The notes: generated by a model not told the origin, from the letters alone. Positions 1 through 5,901 are shown, counted from the first letter of the stretch. The stretch: 10,366 nucleotides of DNA from an uncultured Clostridia bacterium (GCA_946410505.1 CAMKAP010000055.1:1-10366); one strand, 5' to 3'. A program made the numbers and translations.

Positions 1-1357
1 GAAGCTGTCCGAAGAAGACGGACTGGGTGACCTTCACGAAGGAGGCCAGCGTCAGCGTGGAGGTGACCAGGGCGCAGATCGTGACCAGCAGGAAGCCGAT
101 GTTGCCGGTCTCCACGGCCTTCTGATAGGTGGCCTGGTAGATCATCCACTTGGAGGCAAAGCCGTTGAAGGGCGGGATGCCGCTGATGGAGAAGGCGCCG
201 ATCAGGAAGAGAACCGTGGTGTGGGGCATTTTCTTGGACAGGCCGCCCAGTTTGCCGAGATCGGTGGTGCCGGTCTCATGGAGCACGGCGCCGGCGGCAA
301 GGAACAGCAGGCCCTTGAAGAGCGTGTGGTTCATGGCGTGATAGAGGCCGGCGGAGATGCCGAAGGCGGTGCAGAGGCCAACGGAGGCCAGCACATAGCC
401 GATCTGGGAGATGGAGTGGAAGGCCAGCAGGCGCTTGAAGTCGTGCTGGGCCAGCGCCATCGTCACGCACACGAACATGGAGACGCTGCCGAGGAACACC
501 AGCCAGAACTGCATGGTGCCCAGCGCCATGGACTGGAACAGGAAGTAGCTCAGACGAATGAGGCCGTAGATGCCAGACTTGGTGAGCACGCCGGAAATGA
601 GCACCGAGATGGATGCGGGAGCCGCGCCGTGGGCGTCTGCCGCCAGGGGGTGGAAGGGCACCAGGAAGGCCTTGGTACAGAAGCCGATGAACAGCAGCGC
701 GAAGGCCACCTTGGTGGCGGCGCTCAGGTTGCCGGGGATCAGCGCGGACATCTGGGCCAGGTTCAGGGTATGTACCTGGGCGTAGAGCATGATGGTGCCG
801 GCCAGGATGCAGGTGGAGCCGATGCAGCCGACCACCAGATACTTGAAGGCCGCTTCCAGGGCGCCGTTGGCGGTGTTGCGGAAGGCGGTCAGCGCCACGG
901 CGGCAAAGGTCAGGATCTCCACCATGATGAACATGTTGAAGAGGTCGCCCGAGAGGACGAGGCCCATGACGCCGCCGGCGAGCATGAGAAACAGCGTGTA
1001 GTACTGGGGCACGTTGTCGTCATGGCTCATGTACTGGATGGAGTAGATGCAGGCCACGAAGACCACGCAGGAGACGAGCAGGCCGAAGAACAGGCTCAGC
1101 GCGTCCACCTCCAGGGCGATGCCGATGGCGTAGCCGCCGGCGGGCACGCGATTGCCCATCCAGTAGGCGATGGTCTGTCCCTCCAGCATGACGGGCTTGA
1201 AGAGCATCGCCATGAAGAAGAAGGACGCGAAGGTGGCAAGCAGGGCCACCGTGTGGCGGAAAAGCTTGTTCTGCCCGAACATGACGATCAGAAAGGCGCC
1301 GAGGAAAAGCACCATGATCGAGTAGATCGGGAAATGCTGAAGGCTAAGCATATTCAT
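1..1357 (-). CDS. mrpD: MrpD/MbhH-type proton-translocating antiporter-like subunit (3' end cut by window edge)
   Basis: Large polytopic membrane protein of the NuoL/M/N–MrpA/D family, the likely ion-pumping subunit of the hydrogenase's Mrp arm. 452 residues are visible and the C-terminus lies beyond the left edge; typical MrpD/MbhH is roughly 500 residues. The family's key charged residues are in place: Glu147 in DLFNMFIMVEILTF and Lys229 in FCTKAFLVPFH. Their 82-residue separation equals that of the essential Glu137/Lys219 pair known in Bacillus MrpD. Lys260 (LTKSGIYG), His314 (AFHSISQIGY), Lys348 (LFKGLLFLAAG) and Lys403 (GFASKW) also sit in conserved membrane segments. The ATG start overlaps the mrpC stop (ATGA), with an AAGGAGG site at 1366-1372, 8 nt upstream. 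A second in-frame ATG lies two codons downstream (MNM). Whether it carries Na+ or H+ cannot be told from the sequence. Confidence 0.93.
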   Translation of the reverse strand, partial: MNMLSLQHFPIYSIMVLFLGAFLIVMFGQNKLFRHTVALLATFASFFFMAMLFKPVMLEGQTIAYWMGNRVPAGGYAIGIALEVDALSLFFGLLVSCVVFVACIYSIQYMSHDDNVPQYYTLFLMLAGGVMGLVLSGDLFNMFIMVEILTFAAVALTAFRNTANGALEAAFKYLVVGCIGSTCILAGTIMLYAQVHTLNLAQMSALIPGNLSAATKVAFALLFIGFCTKAFLVPFHPLAADAHGAAPASISVLISGVLTKSGIYGLIRLSYFLFQSMALGTMQFWLVFLGSVSMFVCVTMALAQHDFKRLLAFHSISQIGYVLASVGLCTAFGISAGLYHAMNHTLFKGLLFLAAGAVLHETGTTDLGKLGGLSKKMPHTTVLFLIGAFSISGIPPFNGFASKWMIYQATYQKAVETGNIGFLLVTICALVTSTLTLASFVKVTQSVFFGQL

Positions 1358-1704
1358 CCTCTCAGCCTCCTTATCTCACGGGTGTCGATGGTTTGATACT
1401 GCTCCTCAAGCTTGATGACCAGGGCAAGGGACATGGCCGTGACACAGGCGCCGATGACGATGCTGGTCAGCGTGAGGGCCTGGGGAATGGGGTCGACAAA
1501 GAAGCTCGCGGGGTTGAGCTCGCCCCAGGTAAAGATGGGGGCGGTGCCGCCGGGGTTAAAGCCGATGGTGATGATCAGCAGGTTCACGCCGTAGTCCATG
1601 ATGGACAGGCCGATGACCGTCTTGACCAGGTTGTACTTCACGACGATGCAGTACAGGCCCAGGGCGATCAGGAAGAAGGAGGCGATGTAGTTGAGTAAAA
1701 TCAT
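1354..1704 (-). CDS. mrpC: MrpC/MbhG-type subunit (NuoK-like)
   Basis: A 116-residue membrane protein of the MrpC/MnhC/NuoK family, part of the Mrp-like membrane arm and the partner that lies beside MrpD in known complexes. Three hydrophobic segments are visible, at about residues 3-22, 27-48 and 79-98. The segment DPIPQALTLTSIVIG (71-85) is the family signature. The length is normal for MrpC. The ATG has a GAGGAGG site (1712-1718) 7 nt upstream that overlaps the mrpB stop, and the gene's own TGA overlaps the mrpD start by 4 nt, so translation is probably coupled. Confidence 0.94.
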   Translation of the reverse strand: MILLNYIASFFLIALGLYCIVVKYNLVKTVIGLSIMDYGVNLLIITIGFNPGGTAPIFTWGELNPASFFVDPIPQALTLTSIVIGACVTAMSLALVIKLEEQYQTIDTREIRRLRG

Positions 1705-1716
1705 GTCGTTCCCTCC

Positions 1717-2178
1717 TCACTTATTGTTGTCGGTGTCCCGGCCCATCAGCAGGCCGAGCATGGTGATGGCCAGAACGGCGACGCCGGTGAGGACGTTGAA
1801 GGCGACTGCCTCGTCCATCCAGGCGATGGTGCCGGAGGAGAGCAGCGCGCCGATCTCCCCGTTCTGGAAGGCCACGTTCTGGCAGAACTGGGCGCCAGCC
1901 ACCACGCCGAGCATCGCCAGGGCGATGTAGATGGTGACGGCCAGGCCCTCGGCCCTGCCCAGGAAGCCGGGGTGCAGCACCCGCTCGGTGACCGCGTAGC
2001 CGTGGCCGAAGTAGATGAGCAGCACCACGGCGACCATCAGCACGCCGCCCTGGAAGCCGCCGCCGGGGGACAGATGCCCGTGGAGGATGATGTAAAACAT
2101 GTACACCAGGGCGAAGGGGAGGATCGAGTCGCAGCCGCAGCGCTGAATGACGTGCTTGATTTCAGGCTTGTTATTCAT
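1717..2178 (-). CDS. mrpB: MrpB/MbhF-type membrane subunit
   Basis: A 153-residue membrane protein of the MnhB/MrpB family, a structural subunit of the Mrp-type ion-translocating module. The diagnostic HGHLSPGGGFQGG motif lies at residues 33-45 after the first membrane segment. Further hydrophobic segments are at about 46-62, 77-97 and 124-146. The N-terminal 18 residues are polar and contain Cys14 and Cys16, which are not a known functional pair. The start overlaps the end of the upstream gene by 8 nt and has an excellent AAGGAGGA site (2187-2194) 8 nt upstream. In Mbh-type hydrogenases this subunit is called MbhF. Confidence 0.94.
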   Translation of the reverse strand: MNNKPEIKHVIQRCGCDSILPFALVYMFYIILHGHLSPGGGFQGGVLMVAVVLLIYFGHGYAVTERVLHPGFLGRAEGLAVTIYIALAMLGVVAGAQFCQNVAFQNGEIGALLSSGTIAWMDEAVAFNVLTGVAVLAITMLGLLMGRDTDNNK

Positions 2179-2527
2179 CGCTCTTGTCCTCCTTTTTCTT
2201 TTTGGTGAACAGGATGACCGCGGAGCCGGCCACGGCGGTGATCAGGATGAAGGCCTCGCCCATGGTGTCGTAGCCACGGAAGTCAAAGACAATTGAGGTC
2301 ACGTCGTTGACGGCGTGGGTCTTATCCAGGTTCTGCTGCACGATGGCGGCCGCCGCGCCGTCGGCCACGCTGTCGTCATAAGCCGCGGGATTCTGCTGCA
2401 GCTCGTAGACCGAGACCGCGGCGTTCTGCCCCTCGTAGGTACGGGGCATGGCCGCCATGTCGGTGCAGGCGAAGATGCCGGCGAAGAGGATAACGGCGAG
2501 GCATAAGTAAGTCAGAAACTTTTTCAT
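2171..2527 (-). CDS. mbhE: MbhE-like subunit (MrpA C-terminal piece)
   Basis: A 118-residue protein equivalent to the last part of MrpA, which is a separate gene (mbhE) in Mbh-type hydrogenases. It has an N-terminal membrane segment (about 4-20), a hydrophilic loop (about 21-75), the conserved DFRGYDTMGE motif (82-91) and a second membrane segment (about 91-107), ending in a charged tail (KKKKEDKSDE). The DFRG(Y/F)DT(L/M)GE motif is the signature of this part of MrpA. The loop is rich in Ala, Gln and Asp and seems long for the family. The ATG overlaps the mbhD stop (ATGA), with GAGGAGG at 2537-2543, 9 nt upstream. Confidence 0.88.
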   Translation of the reverse strand: MKKFLTYLCLAVILFAGIFACTDMAAMPRTYEGQNAAVSVYELQQNPAAYDDSVADGAAAAIVQQNLDKTHAVNDVTSIVFDFRGYDTMGEAFILITAVAGSAVILFTKKKKEDKSDE

Positions 2528-2778
2528 TTATCGTCCCCTCCTCTTATCTTTTTCAGAGTGACGATGAAGATCAGGGGGGTCAGGGCGGCGCCGACAGCGG
2601 CCTCGGAGATGGCCACGTCGGGCGCGTGCAGCAGCAGGAATTCCGCCGCGGCAAAAACACCCGTCAGGCCAAGGGCGATAACCGAGCTCAGAAGCTTTTC
2701 AAAATGCACCGCCAGGATCGCGGAGACCACCAGGCCCACGATCACAAAAACATTGAGAATCACGATCAAATTACTCAT
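2524..2778 (-). CDS. mbhD: MbhD-like subunit (DUF4040; MrpA C-terminal piece)
   Basis: An 84-residue membrane protein equivalent to the MrpA segment just before the MbhE part (MbhD, DUF4040). Three hydrophobic segments are visible, with the family pattern FEKLLSSVIALGLTG followed by HAPDVAISEAAVGAAL (51-66), whose APDVAxxEAAVG core is diagnostic. I chose the ATG at 2778 over an in-frame ATG at 2859. The MSNLIVILNV start gives the family length and has an AGGAGGG site (2785-2791) 6 nt upstream. The 27 extra residues from 2859 are proline/threonine/serine rich and lie wholly inside mrpG. The start overlaps the mrpG end by 8 nt. Confidence 0.88.
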   Translation of the reverse strand: MSNLIVILNVFVIVGLVVSAILAVHFEKLLSSVIALGLTGVFAAAEFLLLHAPDVAISEAAVGAALTPLIFIVTLKKIRGGDDK

Positions 2779-3115
2779 CGAAGTCCCTCCTGAAGTCGTC
2801 GACTTCCATGGGCTTCTCAGGCCGGACCCCGTGCCGGTAGGCGCCCTTGGCAATGGCATGAGAGCCGATCGGGTTTGTCACGAAGATCAGCAGCGCGATC
2901 AGAGCGATCTTGATCGCCGCCGAGACGCTCCCCATCACGAAGATCGCGTAGAGCAGCGCACCCAGCATGGCGCCCAGCATGCCCAGCGTGGACACGCAGG
3001 TGCTCGCCTGCATTCTGCTGAAAGCGTCCGGCATTTTCAGAAGTCCGATCGTGCCGGCGGTGGCGAAATAGGCGCCGATCAGGATCAGCAGATCGGCAAT
3101 GATACGAACGACCAT
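2771..3115 (-). CDS. mrpG: MrpG/MbhC-type membrane subunit
   Basis: A 114-residue membrane protein of the MnhG/MrpG family. The signature runs through the first two hydrophobic segments: GTIGLLKMPDAFSRMQAST (21-39) followed by STLGMLG (42-48). The family's TNPIGSHAIAKGAY stretch (80-93) follows the third segment. The C-terminal tail is acidic (EVDDFRRDFDE). The start lies 1 nt after the mrpF stop, with a GGGAGGTG site (3124-3131) 8 nt upstream. It is a small structural subunit of the Mrp-like arm, named MbhC in the hydrogenase nomenclature. Confidence 0.94.
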   Translation of the reverse strand: MVVRIIADLLILIGAYFATAGTIGLLKMPDAFSRMQASTCVSTLGMLGAMLGALLYAIFVMGSVSAAIKIALIALLIFVTNPIGSHAIAKGAYRHGVRPEKPMEVDDFRRDFDE

Positions 3116-3116
3116 C

Positions 3117-3377
3117 TTACTGCCACCTCCCCTTTTCCAGATAGCGGCCGACCAGCATGGTGTCGATGATGCCCAGCAGGGCGCTGATGACGGCGATGTC
3201 CAGATACACGCCTCTTCCGCTGTAAATCGAGAAGAGGACCAGCGCGCAGGTGATCAGAATGTCCGCGCTGTCCACGGCGACCTGCCGGTCCGCCGCGCTG
3301 GGGCCCTTGGCGACCCGGTACAGGCTTATGATCGCAAGGGCAGCGAAAAAGATCGCAAAAATCAGCATATCGCTCAT
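3117..3377 (-). CDS. mrpF: MrpF/MbhB-type membrane subunit
   Basis: An 86-residue protein of the MnhF/MrpF family with three membrane segments (about 4-21, 35-53 and 59-77). The loop after the first segment carries the signature RVAKGPSAADRQVAVDS (21-37). I chose the second ATG (MSDML) over the one at 3383 (MGMSDML). It overlaps the mrpE stop as ATGA, the pattern used at several joints of this operon, and places the AAGGGGG site (3385-3391) 7 nt away, whereas the first ATG would leave almost no spacing. MrpF has been linked to Na+ and cholate export in Bacillus Mrp systems; here it more likely serves as MbhB. Confidence 0.92.
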   Translation of the reverse strand: MSDMLIFAIFFAALAIISLYRVAKGPSAADRQVAVDSADILITCALVLFSIYSGRGVYLDIAVISALLGIIDTMLVGRYLEKGRWQ

Positions 3378-3892
3378 TCCCATACCCCCTTCAGACCCTT
3401 CTCCAGATTGCCCTTGATGGCGTCGCCAGCTTCCGTGCCGCTGGCCGTCACGTCAATCCAGTGGATGTAATAGTACGTCTGCCCGTCCTGCTCGGCGATG
3501 TCCATGGTGATGGTGCCGGGCGTCAGGGTGATGGAATTGGCCAGAGCCGCCTGGCCGTAGTCGGATTTGAGGCCCACGGGGACCTTGACGATGCCGGGGT
3601 TAATATTGGTGCAGCCCGTAAAGCATCTCTTCGCCATGTCCACATTGGCCTTGATGAGCTCCACCGGGAAGGTGAAGAGCCAGTAGCCCAGCAGGCGGAA
3701 GAATTTGGCGGGGTTAAAAAACCAGCCGGCCTTTTCATGGATGAAGAAGCGCGCCGAGAACAGCGCCACTGCCATGCTCACCACCGCGCCGGCCGCCAAC
3801 TCCTGCACCGTAAAGCTCCAGGTGAGCAGGATCCAGAAGGCGAAGCAGACCACAAAGGTGGAAAGCACCGCGGGGAATGTTGTTTTTCGCAA
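3374..3892 (-). CDS. mrpE: MrpE/MbhA-type membrane subunit, TTG start
   Basis: A 172-residue protein of the MnhE/MrpE family, first gene of the Mrp-like run. It has three N-terminal hydrophobic segments (about 7-27, 31-50 and 64-80) and a soluble C-terminal domain. Family features are WILLTWSFTVQEL near the N-terminus and LANSITLTPGT (117-127). The start is TTG: no in-frame ATG occurs before residue 40, and an AAGGAGT site (3902-3908) lies 9 nt upstream of the TTG. A 40-nt AT-rich gap separates it from hypA, the only real gap within the second block. It ends with an ATGA overlap with mrpF. Confidence 0.93.
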   Translation of the reverse strand: MRKTTFPAVLSTFVVCFAFWILLTWSFTVQELAAGAVVSMAVALFSARFFIHEKAGWFFNPAKFFRLLGYWLFTFPVELIKANVDMAKRCFTGCTNINPGIVKVPVGLKSDYGQAALANSITLTPGTITMDIAEQDGQTYYYIHWIDVTASGTEAGDAIKGNLEKGLKGVWE

Positions 3893-3932
3893 GAAGCAAC
3901 AACTCCTTTTCCAATTTACTGTAAACTAAATC
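3893..3932 (-). other. AT-rich spacer between hypA and mrpE with a small palindrome
   Basis: This 40-nt non-coding spacer is much richer in A and T than its surroundings. It contains a perfect short palindrome TTTAC-A-GTAAA (3913-3923) and the AAGGAGT ribosome binding site of mrpE. I see no convincing -35/-10 pair and no terminator-like hairpin with a T-run, so hypA and mrpE are probably on one transcript. Confidence 0.5.
3902..3908 (-). promoter_or_regulatory. Ribosome binding site deciding the mrpE TTG start
   Basis: AAGGAGT on the minus strand, 9 nt before the TTG at 3892. It supports the TTG as the true initiation codon because no ATG or GTG is available nearby in frame. Confidence 0.75.
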
Positions 3933-4274
3933 TTATTCGACCTTCAGATTATCCACAAAGAACTCCCGTCCGGAGATCATGCGGATCGCCTCGCTGCCGC
4001 AGTCGGGGCAGACGGCGGAATGCCGGGGAAGCGGGCCTTCAAAGCCGCATTTCGAGCAGCGGAAGGCGGCGGGGACGGTCTCGACGGTGAGCGCCGCACC
4101 CTCTGCCAGCGTGCCTTTGGAGGCGATGGGGAAAAACTCCCGCAGGCACTCCGGGATCACGCCGGAGAACTCGCCGACCTTCAGTGTGATCTCCAGCACC
4201 CGGGTAAAACCGTTTTTTCTGCCCTCCTGCTCCACGATGGCGAGGATGCCCTCGGTCAGTGCAAGCTCGTGCAT
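3933..4274 (-). CDS. hypA: HypA, hydrogenase nickel-insertion protein
   Basis: A 113-residue nickel metallochaperone that delivers Ni(II) to the hydrogenase large subunit, normally with the GTPase HypB. The N-terminus MHE carries the nickel-binding His2. The structural zinc site is Cys73-x2-Cys76 and Cys89-x2-Cys92 (CSKC … CPDC). The start is set by the invariant MHE: an in-frame ATG at 4325 would add 17 residues (MPASTP…) and bury His2. No good ribosome binding site is seen. The ATG lies 10 nt after the large-subunit stop, so expression may depend on translational coupling. It sits inside the structural operon, away from hypFCDE. Confidence 0.95.
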   Translation of the reverse strand: MHELALTEGILAIVEQEGRKNGFTRVLEITLKVGEFSGVIPECLREFFPIASKGTLAEGAALTVETVPAAFRCSKCGFEGPLPRHSAVCPDCGSEAIRMISGREFFVDNLKVE

Positions 4275-4284
4275 ACCGCGTGCG

Positions 4285-5367
4285 TTATCTGTCGAGGCAG
4301 CTGAAGCAGGGGTCGATGCTGGCAATGATGAGGCCGGCGTCGGCGACCGTGTTGTTTCTCAGCATGAAGGGCACCGTCGGGGTGTTCTTGAAGCTGGGTA
4401 CGTGCACGGAGACCCGGTGATTGGTGAGGCCGCCGTTGCCCACCACCATGTGGCTGAGCTGGCCGCGGGGGGCCTCATGACGGCAGACCGCCTGGCCCTC
4501 CTTGATCTTGGGGAGCTTCGTGCCCAGGTTGATGGGGCCTTCGGGCAGATTCTCCAGCGCCTGCTGGATGATCTTGATGCTCTCGTAGCACTCGAGGGCG
4601 CGCACCACCACGCGGGCGAAAACGTCGCAGCTGTCCACCACGGGCACGTTGAACTCGAACTCATCGTAGCAGCTGTAGGGCGCGTCGCGGCGCACGTCGA
4701 TGTCCACGCCGGAGGCGCGGGCATGCGGGCCCACAGCACCCAGCCGGATCGCGTCGGCCGTGGGCAGCAGGCCCACGCCCTTGGTGCGCATGGCGATGGT
4801 CTTGTCGGTCAGGGCGATCTCGGTGATGCGGTCCAGGGGGCCCTTGAGCTTTGCGCAGGCGGCCAGGATCTCACGGCGGAGATCGTCGTCGATGTCGCGT
4901 CTGGCGCCGCCGATGGTGCACATGGCGTAGTTGACGCGGTTGCCGGTCATCTTCTCCAGAATATCCATCACCAGCTCGCGCTCGTCCCAGATGTGCATGA
5001 ACATGCTGTCGTGGCCGATGATATGGCAGGCAATGCCGAGCCACAGGAAGTGGGAGTGCAGGCGCTCCAGCTCCGCGGTGATGACGCGGATATACTGGCC
5101 GCGCTTGGGCACCTCGGTGCCGTTGATGGCCTCCACGCACATGGCGTAGGTGAAGGCATGGGAATGGGAGCAGATGCCGCACACACGCTCCACCAGCACG
5201 AGGGTCTGGATGGCGTTGCGCTCGGTGGCGAGCTTCTCAATGCCGCGGTGGTTGTAGCCGACGAAAACCTCCGCGTCCTTGATCAGTTCACCCTCGGTGT
5301 AGAGCTTGGCATGCACCGGCTCCTCCAGGGCGGGATGGTAGGGCCCAATGGGTACGATATAACTCAT
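4285..5367 (-). CDS. Group 4 [NiFe]-hydrogenase large (catalytic) subunit, MbhL/EchE/NuoD-like
   Basis: A 360-residue catalytic subunit carrying the NiFe(CN)2CO site, facing the cytoplasm in the membrane-bound complex. The N-terminal nickel motif is RVCGICSHSH (61-70: Cys63, Cys66, His70) and the C-terminal motif is DPCFSC (352-357: Cys354, Cys357), so all four nickel ligands are present. EAPRGQ (298-303) is the conserved loop near the active site. The short length, the NuoD-like body (YNHRGIEKLATER, ELERLHSHFLWLG) and the NuoC-like neighbour place it in group 4. The protein stops at DPCFSCLDR, leaving no C-terminal extension for a maturation protease to cut. The ATG overlaps the previous stop (ATGA), with AAGGAGG (5375-5381) 7 nt upstream. 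The closest symbol would be mbhL; I leave it blank because the subgroup was not tested. Confidence 0.96.
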   Translation of the reverse strand: MSYIVPIGPYHPALEEPVHAKLYTEGELIKDAEVFVGYNHRGIEKLATERNAIQTLVLVERVCGICSHSHAFTYAMCVEAINGTEVPKRGQYIRVITAELERLHSHFLWLGIACHIIGHDSMFMHIWDERELVMDILEKMTGNRVNYAMCTIGGARRDIDDDLRREILAACAKLKGPLDRITEIALTDKTIAMRTKGVGLLPTADAIRLGAVGPHARASGVDIDVRRDAPYSCYDEFEFNVPVVDSCDVFARVVVRALECYESIKIIQQALENLPEGPINLGTKLPKIKEGQAVCRHEAPRGQLSHMVVGNGGLTNHRVSVHVPSFKNTPTVPFMLRNNTVADAGLIIASIDPCFSCLDR

Positions 5368-5762
5368 TGCACGGCCTCCTTCTTGTTTTTCTCCACCAGC
5401 TCACTGAGCGGGGTGACCATGATCTGGCCGCGGCCCTGGGTCTCCAGCAGATTCTCCGGCAGGAAGAGACGCTGGGTGGTGTCCAGGCCCTCAAACTCGA
5501 TACCGAAGAGCTCGTTGAGCTCCCGCTCGGGCCAGGTGGCCGCCGCGTCGTAGATCTCGCCGATGGAGGGCAGGCAGGTCTCGCCGACCACATGGTAGGA
5601 CTCCACGCCGGGGTCCACCGCGTAATCCCAGGAGACGTCCAACAGGCCCTCTTTGTTGATGAAGGCGTGGATCATCACCAGGTAGACGTTCTGCTTGCGC
5701 ATGCGCTCGGCGATCGGTACGATCTCATCTTTGCTGATGTCGATGCGTTTGTACTCTTGCAA
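5364..5762 (-). CDS. NuoC-like 30-kDa subunit of the hydrogenase (MbhK-like), TTG start
   Basis: A 132-residue soluble subunit related to complex I NuoC (30-kDa subunit) and to MbhK/EchD, which packs against the large subunit. The family signature WPERELNELFGIEFEGLDTTQRLFLPE spans residues 77-103. It is shorter than NuoC, as usual for group 4 hydrogenases. Translation starts at TTG: the frame is closed by a TGA four codons upstream, and the nearby ATG at 5767-5769 is out of frame. An AGAGGTGA ribosome binding site (5769-5776) precedes the TTG by 6 nt. It is the first gene of the structural block, and its stop overlaps the start of the large subunit by 4 nt. The closest symbol would be mbhK. 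Confidence 0.93.
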   Translation of the reverse strand: MQEYKRIDISKDEIVPIAERMRKQNVYLVMIHAFINKEGLLDVSWDYAVDPGVESYHVVGETCLPSIGEIYDAAATWPERELNELFGIEFEGLDTTQRLFLPENLLETQGRGQIMVTPLSELVEKNKKEAVQ

Positions 5763-5768
5763 AATACA

Positions 5769-5776
5769 TCACCTCT
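5769..5776 (-). promoter_or_regulatory. Ribosome binding site deciding the TTG start of the NuoC-like gene
   Basis: AGAGGTGA on the minus strand, 6 nt before the TTG at 5760-5762. The frame has no ATG, and an in-frame TGA closes it just upstream, so this site and the TTG fit together. Confidence 0.7.
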
Positions 5777-5783
5777 CGTTGTT

Positions 5784-5813
5784 TTGACAGACGCGGTGCG
5801 TCTGCCGGATACT
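5784..5813 (+). promoter_or_regulatory. Possible antisense sigma-A-type promoter (TTGACA-N18-GATACT)
   Basis: A perfect TTGACA (5784-5789) is followed after 18 nt by GATACT (5808-5813), which matches 4 of 6 positions of TATAAT. The inverted repeat fills the spacer. It points to the right, into the antisense strand of hypE, where I see no real gene. It may be chance, since the TTGACA overlaps the hairpin arm. Confidence 0.2.
5786..5806. repeat. Strong inverted repeat in the leader of the hydrogenase structural block
   Basis: The arms gacagacgc (5786-5794) and gcgtctgcc (5798-5806) pair over 9 positions with a single G·T, around a 3-nt loop (ggt). On the minus-strand transcript the hairpin would end about 23 nt before the TTG start of the NuoC-like gene. 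It is followed by AAAACAACG and not by a T-run, so it is not an intrinsic terminator for the hyp genes. It could be an mRNA leader structure or an operator. Confidence 0.65.
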
Positions 5814-5901
5814 CCTGTTTTTCTCTCTTTTTTTCTGTACGGTTTCCTATGGTAAGATGCGATTTATGGGAAAATGTTTGCTGACAATTTCTGGCGCGGC
5901 C

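Larger units (their letters stand above)
5763..5901. other. Non-coding gap between hypE and the hydrogenase structural block
   Basis: This 139-nt gap, the longest in the window, separates the maturation block from the structural block and probably holds regulatory sequence. On the minus strand it contains a purine-only A/G run (about 5818-5835), the hairpin at 5786-5806 and the ribosome binding site of the NuoC-like gene. A weaker inverted repeat (gaaaatgt / acaatttc, 5870-5877 and 5884-5891, one mismatch) lies just after hypE. I found no minus-strand promoter that matches both boxes well; a TTGTCA at about 5883-5888 lacks a good -10 partner. No terminator with a T-run was found. Confidence 0.6.

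Noticed and set aside
221..1396. 391-codon open frame on the plus strand
   Set aside because: It is antisense to mrpD, its product is an unnatural His/Glu/Gly-rich sequence with no domain, and it results from GC-biased codons on the other strand.
2779..2859. Upstream ATG (MPLPRAPTG…) as the start of the MbhD-like gene
   Set aside because: It adds 27 polar residues lying entirely within mrpG; the internal ATG has a strong ribosome binding site and the family's usual length.
4275..4325. Upstream ATG (MPASTPAS…) as the start of hypA
   Set aside because: HypA needs a free N-terminal Met-His-Glu for nickel binding, which is given only by the ATG at 4274.
3979..5553. 524-codon open frame on the plus strand
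   Set aside because: It lies opposite hypA, the large subunit and the NuoC-like gene, all of which carry clear family motifs; its own product shows no recognisable family.
5786..5806. The hairpin as an intrinsic terminator for hypFCDE
   Set aside because: On the minus strand it is followed by AAAACAACG and not a run of T; on the plus strand the T-run begins 11 nt after the stem and there is no gene to end.
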